Origin: Herminiimonas contaminans
GTDB lineage: Bacteria; Pseudomonadota; Gammaproteobacteria; Burkholderiales; Burkholderiaceae_D
Assembly (NCBI RefSeq): GCF_015645465.1
Contig: NZ_JADOEL010000004.1
Location: 124,001-188,000, forward strand
DNA: 64,000 bases
Direction: 5' to 3'
Positions 39,527 through 48,444 of the stretch are shown here, piece by piece (the first letter of the stretch is position 1; each line of letters begins with the position of its first letter). A program made the translations under genes and the position numbers. Under the pieces are notes generated by a model. That model did no database searches and was not told the origin of the DNA. It saw nothing but the letters and a program-made list of their open reading frames with translations.

Positions 39527-40537
39527 ATGAAAATTGCAATTATTGGTGCAGGTGCTATCGGCGGTTACGTTGGCGTCAAATTGGCGCTGGCTGGTGAAGA
39601 CGTAACTTTCATCGTACGTGGTGCGAATCTGGAAGCTATCCGTAAAAACGGCGCTAAATTGATCATGCACGACGGTTCCGAACACGTCGCTGCAAACGTC
39701 AAGGCAACCAACAACTACGACGAAGCTGGTCCGCAAGACATCATCGTCCTGGCAATGAAAGCGCATCAACTCGAAGCGATTGCTGACGACCTGCCTAAGC
39801 TGATCGGCCCAGAAACTGTCATCGTCACGATGCAAAACGGTATTCCTTTCTGGTACTTCCACAACCACGGCGGCAAACTGGCTGGCACACGCGTAGAAAG
39901 CGTAGACCCAACCGGCAAGATTACTTCCAAGATCCCTGCTGATCGCGTTTTGGGTTGTGTTGTATACCCTGCGTCGGAATTGATCGCTCCAGGCGTCATC
40001 AAACACATCGAAGGCGACCGTTTCCCTATCGGCGAACTGGACGGCTCGACCAGCGAACGCGCAACCCGTGTTTCGGAATGCTTCACCAACGCTGGCTTCA
40101 AATCGCCAGTATTGGACAACATCCGTTCGGAAATCTGGCTGAAATTGTGGGGCAACCTGACATTCAACCCGATCAGCGCGCTGTCGCACTCGACCCTGCA
40201 AGACATCTGCCAATACCCGCTGTCGCGTGAACTGGCTGCTGCAATGATGACCGAAGCGCAAACCATCGCGCACAAACTGGGCATCGAATTCCGCGTTACG
40301 CTCGAGAAGCGTATCGCTGGTGCAGAAAAAGTCGGCAAACACAAAACATCGATGTTGCAAGACGTTGAAGCCGGTCGTGATCCTGAGATCGACGCATTGG
40401 TAGGTTCGGTAGCAGAACTCGGCCGCCTGACAGAAACACCTACGCCACATATCGATACAGTGTACGCACTGGTCAAATTGCTGGCGAAGACCATGAATGA
40501 AGAGACTGGCCAAGTCAAACTGCAAAAAGTCGCTTAA
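39527..40537 (+). CDS. Ketopantoate reductase-like protein (ApbA/PanE family)
   Basis: A 336-aa ApbA/PanE-family oxidoreductase with NADPH motif IAIIGAGAIGGYVGVKLA. The conserved Lys in LKLWGNLTFNPISAL is the catalytic region of the family. PanE makes pantoate for CoA, but longer paralogues act on other 2-keto acids. The start MKIAIIGAG has a GAGGT ribosome site. It is operonic with the FAH-family gene. A true PanE role would support CoA supply; an organic-acid reductase is an equal possibility. Confidence 0.85.
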   Translation: MKIAIIGAGAIGGYVGVKLALAGEDVTFIVRGANLEAIRKNGAKLIMHDGSEHVAANVKATNNYDEAGPQDIIVLAMKAHQLEAIADDLPKLIGPETVIVTMQNGIPFWYFHNHGGKLAGTRVESVDPTGKITSKIPADRVLGCVVYPASELIAPGVIKHIEGDRFPIGELDGSTSERATRVSECFTNAGFKSPVLDNIRSEIWLKLWGNLTFNPISALSHSTLQDICQYPLSRELAAAMMTEAQTIAHKLGIEFRVTLEKRIAGAEKVGKHKTSMLQDVEAGRDPEIDALVGSVAELGRLTETPTPHIDTVYALVKLLAKTMNEETGQVKLQKVA

Positions 40538-40567
40538 TTCAGCGTTCTTGGCATCGATAAGATGATG

Positions 40568-40606
40568 AAGCCCATGAAGATATTCTTATCTTCATGGGCT
40601 TTTTTC
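40568..40606 (+). terminator. Terminator after the PanE-like gene
   Basis: AAGCCCATGAAGAT and ATCTTCATGGGCTT, a 14-bp perfect stem with a T6 tract. Confidence 0.9.
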
Positions 40607-40750
40607 TTGTCTGTCCGTGCTGATCGCGTGCAATTGACGGTATGACGCGGGTTTGCACCAGGATGGTGACTTATCGATCAAAGATGGAAATTCTTAACCA
40701 GCATCAAGGAAAGCTGAGAAGAGTTCTCGCAAACTCAAGAAAATGAAAAG

Positions 40751-40770
40751 AAATACGTATAAATACGTAT
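40751..40770. repeat. Tandem ATACGTAT palindromes
   Basis: The 10-mer AAATACGTAT occurs twice in a row, giving two identical 8-bp palindromes exactly one helical turn apart. This looks like an operator for a dimeric regulator. Confidence 0.5.
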
Positions 40771-40959
40771 ATAAATTTTTCACCAACATATGCCCTAAGG
40801 ATGGCACACTGATGCAAAGCGATAAATTAATGTCGCATTGCAATCAAAATGCAGTGTTTGGATTTGAGTAAAGAGACATCGTTCACTGATAGCCGTAAAT
40901 AAACAGGCACGTTGAAAGATGGATCGTTGTGACGCAGGTATGGTTAAAGGAGGCCGTAT

Positions 40960-40995
40960 ATGTATCCCAGTAACTCGCAAGGGTGGCTCAGGTAA
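40960..40995 (+). CDS. Possible 11-aa leader peptide
   Basis: A strong AAAGGAGG ribosome site at 40946-40953 is followed 6 bp later by ATG and an 11-codon frame (MYPSNSQGWLR) ending in TAA. A second AAAGGAGG at about 41015 has no start codon. It is upstream of the palindrome at 41038, so it would need its own promoter. No homology is claimed. Confidence 0.2.
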   Translation: MYPSNSQGWLR

Positions 40996-41037
40996 CAAAC
41001 AAGAGGCGCGATCAAAGGAGGTCGCCGTCCCGAAAAC

Positions 41038-41082
41038 TTGACCTAGGTCAAGAAGTTTTTGGAGGAATGGTCACACTATCCT
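41038..41082 (+). promoter_or_regulatory. Crp/Fnr-type palindrome upstream of tctC
   Basis: CTTGACCT-AGGTCAAG is a perfect 16-bp palindrome. It shares TTGACC-NN-GGTCAA with the sites before oxc, frc2 and fdh. The -10 is less certain: CACTAT (41074), ACTATC or TATCCT are candidates. Confidence 0.6.
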
Positions 41083-41208
41083 CGGAAAACAAAAGTAACT
41101 TTAAGTTACGTAGAAGGCATCGTTGGCCGCACGGTGCTAGTGCTCACAAGGCACCCTGACGCGGCAAGTAGCACCGTAGTTAAAATTATTATTAACAGGA
41201 GACAAGCA

Positions 41209-42237
41209 ATGATCAAGGATTTCATTTCGCATTCGAAAAGCGGCATGGCAATGGCAACAGCCGGTGCATTTGCTGCAGTAGCTCTCGCTGCAACTCCAGC
41301 ATTCGCCGCTTGGGAACCAACCAAGCCAGTCGAATTTGTGGTTCCAGCAGGTACAGGCGGTGGCGCTGACCAAATGGCTCGTCTGATCCAAGGCGTGATC
41401 ATCAAAAACAAATTGATGAAAGAACCGCTGATCGTCGTCAATAAATCGGGTGGTGCCGGTGCTGAGGGCTTCCTTGGCATTAAAAATGACAAAGGCGATC
41501 CACACAAAATCATTATCACCTTGTCGAACCTGTTCACCACGCCTATGGCTACCGGTGTTCCGTTCAACTGGCGTGACATGACTCCAGTTGCGATGTTGGC
41601 GCTGGATCAATTCGTTCTGTGGACCAATGCAGAACAGCCATACAAATCCGCAAAAGAGTACATCGATGCGGTAAAAGCAGCCGGCCCTAACAAATTCAAA
41701 ATGGGCGGCACAGGCTCCAAACAGGAAGATCAGATCATCACTGTTGGCCTGGAAAAAGCAACCGGCACCAAGTTCATCTACATCCCATTCAAAGGCGGTG
41801 GTGAAGTTGCAGTGCAGTTGGTTGGTAACCACTTGCAATCAACGGTTAACAATCCTATCGAAGCAGTTTCGCAATGGCGCGCAGGTAAACTGAAAGCGCA
41901 ATGCGTATTCGATCATGAGCGTATGCCGTACAAAACCAAGGTTACCGAAACTCAATCGTGGAACGACATCCCAACATGTAAAGAAGCCGGTATCCCTACC
42001 GACTACACCATGTTGCGCGGCATCTTTATGCCTGCAGGTGTAACTCCTGATCAGCTGGCATTCTACGTTGACCTGTTCAAAAAGGTACGTGAAACAGCTG
42101 AATGGAAGGACTACATGGAAAAAGGCGCGTTCAACACGACCTTCAAAACTGGTAACGACTTCAAAGTCTGGCTGGAAGCAGCAGAGAAGCAACACGCTAC
42201 TCTGATGCAAGAAGCAGGCTTCATGGCGAAGAAGTAA
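41209..42237 (+). CDS. tctC: TctC-type periplasmic substrate-binding protein
   Basis: A 342-aa solute receptor of the tripartite tricarboxylate transporter (TTT/Bug) family. It has a long signal peptide (MIKDFISHSKSGMAMATAGA onward, cleavage after TPAFA). The mature protein begins AWEPTKPVEFVVPAGTGGGA, the family opening, and contains PFKGGGEVAVQLVGNHLQST. The start has AGGAG; the frame is open further upstream but without a signal. It is the first gene of tctCBA. The ligand could be a di- or tricarboxylate; oxalate is suggested only by context. Confidence 0.93.
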   Translation: MIKDFISHSKSGMAMATAGAFAAVALAATPAFAAWEPTKPVEFVVPAGTGGGADQMARLIQGVIIKNKLMKEPLIVVNKSGGAGAEGFLGIKNDKGDPHKIIITLSNLFTTPMATGVPFNWRDMTPVAMLALDQFVLWTNAEQPYKSAKEYIDAVKAAGPNKFKMGGTGSKQEDQIITVGLEKATGTKFIYIPFKGGGEVAVQLVGNHLQSTVNNPIEAVSQWRAGKLKAQCVFDHERMPYKTKVTETQSWNDIPTCKEAGIPTDYTMLRGIFMPAGVTPDQLAFYVDLFKKVRETAEWKDYMEKGAFNTTFKTGNDFKVWLEAAEKQHATLMQEAGFMAKK

Positions 42238-42342
42238 TCAACATCGGGATATAGGCAGTAAGCAGCACTACCGGCTCACGGTAGTGCTGGCTTCTGCGCG
42301 CCTATCCCAACTACATTGCAAAAATTTTCAGGAGCATTCCTC

Positions 42343-42864
42343 ATGGATCAGAATTCAGAATCCAGCGGTGGCGTTCGCACTGGCGTGGCCACTTATGTTG
42401 TCGAGGCAGTTGTAGCTGCTCTGCTGCTGTTGCTGGGTATTACAGTTGTTATTTCCAGTTGGAACCTGGGTGCAGAGTGGACCACCGACGGTCCAGGCTC
42501 AGGGTACTTCCCGTTCTATATCGGTCTCGTTATCTGTATATCGGGCGCGGGCACACTTTTTCAATCCCTTTTTGGTAAAGAAAAAAACACAGAAGTATTT
42601 GTCGATGGCGAGCAACTGAAGCGCGTACTGCAAGTCCTGATCCCAGCAATCATTTATGTTGGTGCGATCCAGGTCTTTGGTATCTACGTTTCGTCCGCTG
42701 TCTACATCGCACTGTTCATGATCTTGCTCGGCAAGTTCTCACCTATCAAAGCGGTTATCGCTGCAGTAGGCGTCAACACAGTCTTCTTCCTGATGTTTGA
42801 AGTGTGGTTCAAAGTGCCCCTGTACAAAGGGTCCATAGATCTTTTGAGCTTCCTCGGTTACTAG
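42343..42864 (+). CDS. tctB: TctB-type small membrane subunit
   Basis: A 173-aa four-span membrane protein of the TTT family; the start MDQNSESSGG follows an AGGAG site. Spans include VEAVVAALLLLLGITVVI and the paired C-terminal helices. The motif GPGSGYFPFYIGLVICISGAG (quoted here in part as GSGYFPFYIG) is typical of TctB. It lies between tctC and tctA. Confidence 0.9.
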   Translation: MDQNSESSGGVRTGVATYVVEAVVAALLLLLGITVVISSWNLGAEWTTDGPGSGYFPFYIGLVICISGAGTLFQSLFGKEKNTEVFVDGEQLKRVLQVLIPAIIYVGAIQVFGIYVSSAVYIALFMILLGKFSPIKAVIAAVGVNTVFFLMFEVWFKVPLYKGSIDLLSFLGY

Positions 42865-42936
42865 AGCCTGTGCGTGTCGATCATATCGATGTGCTAGCTA
42901 ACGAGTTAGATTGGAATTCAAGGAGTTATAAGTAAA

Positions 42937-44466
42937 ATGGAAGAAATCAATTCATTATTTCACGGGTTCGCGGTCATTATGACCCCCATGAATTTCTTGC
43001 TGATGGTCATCGGCATTGTATTGGGGGTTTTGATTGGCGTGTTGCCTGGTCTGGGTGGCGCAAACGGCGTAGCGATTCTGCTGCCGCTTACGTTCTCGAT
43101 GTCTCCGACATCTGCAATTATCATGTTGTCCTGTATCTACTGGGGTGCATTGTTCGGCGGTGCTATTACATCCGTCCTGTTCAATATTCCCGGGGAGCCG
43201 TGGTCAGTCGCGACGACCTTCGACGGTTATCCGATGGCACAAAAAGGCAATGCTGGTGAAGCACTGACCGGCGCGTTCACATCATCGTTTATCGGTGCGT
43301 TCGTTGCGGTTGTCATGATCACCTTCATGGCGCCACTGGTTGCTAAGTTCGCGTTGCGTTTCGGTCCTCCGGAATTCTTCTCGGTGTACCTGCTGACCTT
43401 CTGTAGCTTCGTTGGTATGGGTAAAGGTTCGCCGTTCAAGATCCTGGCTTCGATGGCTCTCGGTTTCGCGTTGGCTTCGGTCGGCATGGATACTGTGACT
43501 GGCCAATTGCGTCTGACCTTCGGTTTCGAAGAGTTCATGCGTGGCTTCGACTTCCTGATCGCTGTTATCGGTTTGTTCGGTATTGGTGAGATCCTGTTGT
43601 CGATGGAAGAAGGTCTGGCGTTCTCCGGTAAATCTGCGAAGATCGATCCAAAAGTCGTTTTCCAAACATGGAAAAAACTGCCGGCATACTGGGTTACTTC
43701 GGTACGCAGCTCGCTGGTTGGTATCTGGATGGGTGTTACACCAGGCGGCGCAACTCCAGCATCGTTCATGGCTTATGGTCTGGCCAAGAAGATGTCGAAA
43801 AACGGTTCCAAGTTCGGTACCGGTGAGCTCGAAGGTGTGGTCGCTCCTGAAACCGCAGCGCATGCTGCAGGTACAGCTGCATTGCTGCCTATGCTGGCAC
43901 TGGGTATCCCAGGTTCGCCAACAGCAGCGGTCTTGCTCGGCGGCTTGCTGATCTGGGGTCTGCAACCTGGTCCATTGCTCTTCGTTGAGCAAAAAGACTT
44001 CGTTTGGGGCCTGATCGCCAGTATGTATCTGGGTAACCTGGTTGGTCTGCTGGTTGTGTTGACCACAGTGCCACTGTTTGCTTCGATCCTGCGTATTCCA
44101 TTCTCGATCATTGCACCAGTGATTATCGTGATCTGTGCGATCGGTGCTTACACCGTTCACAACGCGATGTTCGATATCTGGCTGATGGTTGTGTTTGGTG
44201 TGGTTGGTTATCTGTTCAAGAAACTCGACTACCCACTGGCACCGCTGGTTCTGGCATTGGTTCTGGGCGACAAGGCAGAAGATTCGTTCCGTCAAGCGAT
44301 GTTGACATCGCAAGGCGACGTATCGGTCATGTTCTCCAACCCGCTGGTTGGTAGCATCACTGGCCTGGCATTGATCATGTTGTTCTGGCCACTGATCTCG
44401 CGTCTGATCGCAAAAGTTCGTCCACCAAAAGTTGACGAGTTTGCTGATGAGCGTCCAGTAGATTGA
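42937..44466 (+). CDS. tctA: TctA-type large membrane subunit
   Basis: A 509-aa, about 12-span transport subunit of the TTT family. It has the TctA opening GVLIGVLPGLGGANGVAILLP, given here as VLPGLGGANGVAILLP, and ALGIPGSPTAAVLLGGLLIW in the second half, both hallmark repeats. An AAGGAG ribosome site precedes it. With TctB and TctC it forms a secondary, binding-protein-dependent importer. Codon bias is high, as in the oxalate genes. Confidence 0.94.
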   Translation: MEEINSLFHGFAVIMTPMNFLLMVIGIVLGVLIGVLPGLGGANGVAILLPLTFSMSPTSAIIMLSCIYWGALFGGAITSVLFNIPGEPWSVATTFDGYPMAQKGNAGEALTGAFTSSFIGAFVAVVMITFMAPLVAKFALRFGPPEFFSVYLLTFCSFVGMGKGSPFKILASMALGFALASVGMDTVTGQLRLTFGFEEFMRGFDFLIAVIGLFGIGEILLSMEEGLAFSGKSAKIDPKVVFQTWKKLPAYWVTSVRSSLVGIWMGVTPGGATPASFMAYGLAKKMSKNGSKFGTGELEGVVAPETAAHAAGTAALLPMLALGIPGSPTAAVLLGGLLIWGLQPGPLLFVEQKDFVWGLIASMYLGNLVGLLVVLTTVPLFASILRIPFSIIAPVIIVICAIGAYTVHNAMFDIWLMVVFGVVGYLFKKLDYPLAPLVLALVLGDKAEDSFRQAMLTSQGDVSVMFSNPLVGSITGLALIMLFWPLISRLIAKVRPPKVDEFADERPVD

Positions 44467-44547
44467 TAAACCTGCTCATGTTTTTGATCCGATGTCCTGC
44501 ACAACGGGATGTCGTATGATCAGGCTACAGTACTGATCTGATCTTGA

Positions 44548-44592
44548 ATGCCCCACGCGGTGAATAGCCGCGTGGGGCATCGGTGTTTTTGG
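44548..44592 (+). terminator. Terminator after tctA
   Basis: ATGCCCCACGCGG (44548-44560) and CCGCGTGGGGCAT (44568-44580), 13-bp perfect arms; a T-run follows after six bases. Confidence 0.75.
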
Positions 44593-44696
44593 GCTCGAAT
44601 TTTGGTGGTATGGTTACCCGCAGAGCAGGGTAGTCGGACTTAAAGGTAGTGTTGATTGATTTGCCGTGCATGTATTCCATAACCAAGGAGATAGCT

Positions 44697-45530
44697 ATGC
44701 CAGTAATCGCAATGACGCAAGAGATGGGTTCCCTCGCCAAAGATGTCGCCATGCATCTTGCTCAGACACAAAACCTGACGGTGATGCGACATGAGGTGAT
44801 AGAGCATCTGGCCGAGAAATTGGACATGAGCAAGAGCGTGATACGTCGCTTGCGCGAAGGTAAAGCCGGCTTTGTCGATCGCCTGACGGCGGATGACGAG
44901 GGCATGGCGATCTATACCGCGGAAGAAGTGTTCGAGCTGGCCAACAAAGGGAATGTAGTGTTGCGCGGTTGGGGTGCGACCTGCCTGTTGCGTTCGGTAC
45001 CGCATGTGGTGACGGTGCGGATTACGCGCTCAATGAAAAATCGTGTTGAGTGGCTGATGGGGCATCTGGAAACGGATGATGCTGACTTTGCCGAAGCAGA
45101 AATTCGTCGTAGCGATGCTGCCCATGCTGCGCGCATGCATCAACAATTCGGCGTTACCTGGGGTGATCCTGTGCTGTATGACCTGGTGTTGAATACGGAT
45201 CGCTTGTCTATCGATAGTTGCGTTGCGCAGATTTTGAATCTGGCTGGGCGTCCTGAATTCAAGGAAACCAAGGCATCGCAGACAGCGCTGCAAAACATGA
45301 CGCTGGAAGCGCATGTTCGTGCTGCATTGCGCAGTTCGCCGACAACCAGCGATGTCAGGGTGACGATAGAAGCAGATGCGGGACGTGTGGTGCTAAGTGG
45401 CATCGTGCTGCATGCAGATGAACACGTTGCGGCGGAGAAAGTTGCTGCCGGGGTGTCAGGAGTGAAGAGTGTTGATAACCAGTTGCGCTTGATGGCCAAC
45501 TCTAAACTCTATTCTTCCGGTAAGTATTGA
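44697..45530 (+). CDS. Cytidylate kinase-like protein fused to a BON domain
   Basis: A 277-aa protein. Residues 1-190 resemble the cytidylate-kinase-like family: the start PVIAMTQEMGSLAKDVAMHL occupies the nucleotide-loop position, and GNVVLRGWGATCLLRSVPHV is another family block. Residues about 205-270 form a BON domain (RVTIEADAGRVVLSGIVLHA, then VSGVKSVDNQL). A kinase-like fold with BON is unusual. The start MPVIAMTQ has an AAGGAG site. It lies between tctA and the Crp/Fnr gene. A signal-sensing role is a guess. Confidence 0.75.
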   Translation: MPVIAMTQEMGSLAKDVAMHLAQTQNLTVMRHEVIEHLAEKLDMSKSVIRRLREGKAGFVDRLTADDEGMAIYTAEEVFELANKGNVVLRGWGATCLLRSVPHVVTVRITRSMKNRVEWLMGHLETDDADFAEAEIRRSDAAHAARMHQQFGVTWGDPVLYDLVLNTDRLSIDSCVAQILNLAGRPEFKETKASQTALQNMTLEAHVRAALRSSPTTSDVRVTIEADAGRVVLSGIVLHADEHVAAEKVAAGVSGVKSVDNQLRLMANSKLYSSGKY

Positions 45531-45586
45531 TTTTACGGTTTTCTAGTATAGAGTGACTGCAGCTCTGGCCTCATTGCAAGATGAGG

Positions 45587-46195
45587 TCAGATTTTGCCTT
45601 GATGCTTCAGTCGGCTCAGTGTTTCAGGCGAAAGATTCAGGTAAGACGCCAACTCTTTCTTCGGAATACGGTCAAACAGTTCCGGATGCTTGCGTACGAA
45701 GCGTTGTACGCGGCCAGGAGCGTCGAGCAAGTGCAAGGTGATGGTGTGAGCCATGATCTCGCTCATCAGGTGCATGACGTCATGCTCGAAGGCTTGCTTG
45801 ATGTGCTCATGCTTGTCGATGAAAGCGATCCATTGCAGTAAAGGCAACTTCACTACACGCGCTTTTGTCACACAGATAATGCTGTAAGGAGTCGGGGTTT
45901 TCAGTCGCCACGCCGCATAACTAGTCTCCATGCTACGTTCATCAGCAAAACGCAAAATCATTTCCTTTGCTTGCTGATTAGTAACTACGCGCTTCAGGAT
46001 ACCGTCAAGAATGAAATATTGCTCCATTTCATGTACGCCCTGATGCAGCAGGAAGTCGCCTTTAGGGCAATCTACGACGAGCAAATGCGGTTCCAGCTCC
46101 GCCCATTCGCTCTCAGTCATGTCTTTTAAGACAAGATTTTGCTTGAGCTGAACGCGAATGACATTTCGTTCTGGGTGGTTATCTACGGTCGGCAT
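45587..46195 (-). CDS. Crp/Fnr family transcriptional regulator
   Basis: A 202-aa regulator: N-terminal cyclic-nucleotide-binding-like beta-roll (CPKGDFLLHQGVHEMEQYFI at 43-62) and a C-terminal HTH (DRIPKKELASYLNLSPETLS then RLKHQGKI). The recognition helix has E-T-L-S-R, matching the E-x-x-S-R of FNR, which reads TTGA half-sites. No N-terminal cysteine cluster is present, so it is not an oxygen-sensing Fe-S FNR. It is divergent from oxc and is the best candidate to bind the TTGACC-NN-GGTCAA sites. The effector is unknown. Confidence 0.92.
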   Translation of the reverse strand: MPTVDNHPERNVIRVQLKQNLVLKDMTESEWAELEPHLLVVDCPKGDFLLHQGVHEMEQYFILDGILKRVVTNQQAKEMILRFADERSMETSYAAWRLKTPTPYSIICVTKARVVKLPLLQWIAFIDKHEHIKQAFEHDVMHLMSEIMAHTITLHLLDAPGRVQRFVRKHPELFDRIPKKELASYLNLSPETLSRLKHQGKI

Positions 46196-46257
46196 TTACA
46201 AGATATATAGATATAAAAGACAGAAGGGTGGGCGGGGTCGATATCATGCGATGAAAA

Positions 46258-46300
46258 TTGACCGGGGTCAATGATCGAAGCGCAGGCAGATCGATATGAT
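46258..46300 (+). promoter_or_regulatory. Crp/Fnr-type operator and -10 for oxc
   Basis: ATTGACC-GG-GGTCAAT (core 46258-46271), then 23 bp, then TATGAT (46295-46300). The palindrome centre is about 42 bp upstream of the expected start near 46307, the class II activator position. No -35 hexamer is visible. Confidence 0.75.
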
Positions 46301-46347
46301 ACGCCCACTTGGATGGTCTATGCATAAAAGCGTTGACTGAAGGGTAT

Positions 46348-46378
46348 CTCTAAAAACCAACCGGTCTGGTTTTTAGAG
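46348..46378 (+). other. Leader hairpin of oxc
   Basis: CTCTAAAAACCA (46348-46359) and TGGTTTTTAGAG (46367-46378) form a perfect 12-bp stem about 40 nt into the predicted oxc transcript. A degenerate copy is in the frc2 leader. Confidence 0.55.
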
Positions 46379-46481
46379 GTGCCTTACAAGTGTAGCAACA
46401 GCCGCAGCAAGAGCACGGCAACCACGGTATTGAGCAAGACTGCTCAACCTTTATTGAAATTAACGAAGAGAACATTTCATT

Positions 46482-48194
46482 ATGAAAAACGACATTCAAG
46501 AAGTAGCAGAAGGCGTAGAGCTGACAGACGGCTTCCATCTGCTGATGGAAGCGCTGGAAATGAACGGCATCACCAACATCTATGGTCTGCTCGGCATCCC
46601 AGTTACCGAAATCGGTCGTATGTGGCAAGCCCGTGGTAACAAGTTCTTCAGCTTCCGTAACGAGCAAAATGCAGGTTACGCAGCTTCGGTAGCCGGCTAC
46701 TTGACCAAAAAACCAGGCGTTTGCGTGACTGTTTCCGCACCTGGCTTCCTGAACGGTTTGACCGCACTGGCTAACGCGACCACCAACTGCTTCCCAATGA
46801 TTCTGATTTCCGGTTCTTCGGAACGTGAAATCGTCGACCTGCAACAAGGCGACTACGAAGAAATGGATCAGTTGAACATCGCTCGTCCACATTGCAAAGC
46901 TTCGTTCCGTATCAACCGTACTGAAGACATCGGCGTTGCAGTTGTTCGCGCAATCCGTACCGCATTGTCGGGTCGTCCAGGCGGCGTATATCTGGACATC
47001 CCAGCACGTCTGTTCAGCACCACCATGAGCGCTGAAGAAGGCCAAAAATCGTTGTTCGTTCCAGTTGATCCAGCTCCAGCACAACTGCCAGCACCATCGG
47101 CTGTTTCGCGCGCTGTTGACCTGATCAAAGGCGCTAAAAAGCCATTGATCTTGCTCGGCAAAGGTGCTGCTTACGCTCAATGCGACGCAGACATCAAAGC
47201 ACTGATCGAAGAAACCGGTATCCCATTCACACCTATGTCGATGGCAAAAGGTCTGGTATCCGATACTCACCCACAATGCGCAGCTGCTGCTCGTTCGATG
47301 GTCTTGCAAGAGTCCGACGTTGTTATCCTGATCGGTGCACGTCTGAACTGGTTGCTGGCACACGGCAAAGGCAAAACATGGGGCGGCGCGAAGAAATTCG
47401 TACAAATCGATATCCAAGCTAACGAAATCGACAGCAACGTACCTATCGCTGCACCATTGATCGGTGACATCGAGTCTTGCGTCAACGCATTGCGCGCTGG
47501 CCTGAAAGGTGCTGCTAAGCCAACAGAATGGATGAGCGCTATTGCTGAACGTGCTAACGGCACCAAAGCTAAACTGGCTACCAAACTGACCACAGCTACT
47601 CCAGTCATGAACTACTTCAACTCGCTCGGCGCAATCCGTGACGTGTTGAAAAACTACCCAGACATCACCCTGGTTAACGAAGGTGCAAACACCCTCGACA
47701 ACGCACGTATGGTCATCGACCAATACCTGCCACGCAAACGTGTAGATACAGGTACATGGGGCGTAATGGGTATCGGTATGGGTTCGGCTGTTGCAGCTGC
47801 AGTAGAAACCGGCAAACCAGTCGTTGCAATTTGCGGCGACAGCGCATTCGGTTTCAGCGCAATGGAATACGAAACAATCACACGTTACAACCTGCCAGTA
47901 ACCGTCATCATCATGAACAACGGCGGTATCTACCGCGGTGACGAAGCGAACCCAGAACACCAAGTATCGTGCATGATTTTCAATCCGAAAACCAAGTACG
48001 ACCAATTCAGTATCGCTCTGGGCGGTGAAGGTGTTCGTGCTGAAACTCCAGAAGCGTTGGCAAAAGCACTGGAAGCTTCCCTGAAATCGGGCAAGCCAAC
48101 CATCATCGACGCGATCATCGATCCAGCAGCTGGTGTTGAATCCGGCCGTATCGGTAACCTGAACATCGTCAGCACGATCGGTAAAAAGAAGTAA
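46482..48194 (+). CDS. oxc: Oxalyl-CoA decarboxylase
   Basis: A 570-aa ThDP enzyme converting oxalyl-CoA to formyl-CoA and CO2, close in length to the Oxalobacter formigenes enzyme. The catalytic Glu61 is in [16 protein letters not shown]; the ThDP/Mg motif is [16 protein letters not shown] with NNGGIYRG. Codon use is strongly optimised. It is the central gene of oxalate catabolism and is followed by frc1 after a terminator. Expression is predicted to depend on the Crp/Fnr site at 46258. Confidence 0.97.
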   Translation: MKNDIQEVAEGVELTDGFHLLMEALEMNGITNIYGLLGIPVTEIGRMWQARGNKFFSFRNEQNAGYAASVAGYLTKKPGVCVTVSAPGFLNGLTALANATTNCFPMILISGSSEREIVDLQQGDYEEMDQLNIARPHCKASFRINRTEDIGVAVVRAIRTALSGRPGGVYLDIPARLFSTTMSAEEGQKSLFVPVDPAPAQLPAPSAVSRAVDLIKGAKKPLILLGKGAAYAQCDADIKALIEETGIPFTPMSMAKGLVSDTHPQCAAAARSMVLQESDVVILIGARLNWLLAHGKGKTWGGAKKFVQIDIQANEIDSNVPIAAPLIGDIESCVNALRAGLKGAAKPTEWMSAIAERANGTKAKLATKLTTATPVMNYFNSLGAIRDVLKNYPDITLVNEGANTLDNARMVIDQYLPRKRVDTGTWGVMGIGMGSAVAAAVETGKPVVAICGDSAFGFSAMEYETITRYNLPVTVIIMNNGGIYRGDEANPEHQVSCMIFNPKTKYDQFSIALGGEGVRAETPEALAKALEASLKSGKPTIIDAIIDPAAGVESGRIGNLNIVSTIGKKK

Positions 48195-48353
48195 TACTGG
48201 GATAGAGCCAAGGCGCAAGTCATGGCTTTGTGTGGCACGGTCAGAGTAGGGCGACCGTGCCATGCACTTGACACTGCTTGTGCCACCGCACTAGACTAGA
48301 ACGTTAAAGAACTCCAAGTAGTATTGGATTAAAGCCATGTAAATGGCGCGATT

Positions 48354-48381
48354 CCACTCAGAGCTCTCTGAGTGGTTTTTC
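48354..48381 (+). terminator. Terminator between oxc and frc1
   Basis: CCACTCAGAG-CT-CTCTGAGTGG with a T5 tract. A second inverted repeat, TTCCTGAA/TTCAGGAA (48384-48391, 48402-48409), follows in the frc1 leader. Confidence 0.85.
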
Positions 48382-48444
48382 ACTTCCTGAAGTATTCAAA
48401 TTTCAGGAATCAAGTTAAACGATTGATAAGGAAATCTACCAATC

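Larger units (their letters stand above)
40607..41208. other. Long regulatory region upstream of tctC
   Basis: About 600 bp without a sizeable gene. It contains two tandem ATACGTAT palindromes (40751-40770), a possible 11-codon ORF with a strong ribosome site (40960-40995), and a TTGACC-TA-GGTCAA palindrome (41038-41051). Confidence 0.5.

Noticed and set aside
46350-48263. 637-aa minus-strand frame opposite oxc
   Set aside because: Shadow of oxc, with Cys/Phe/Gln-rich composition and no ribosome site.
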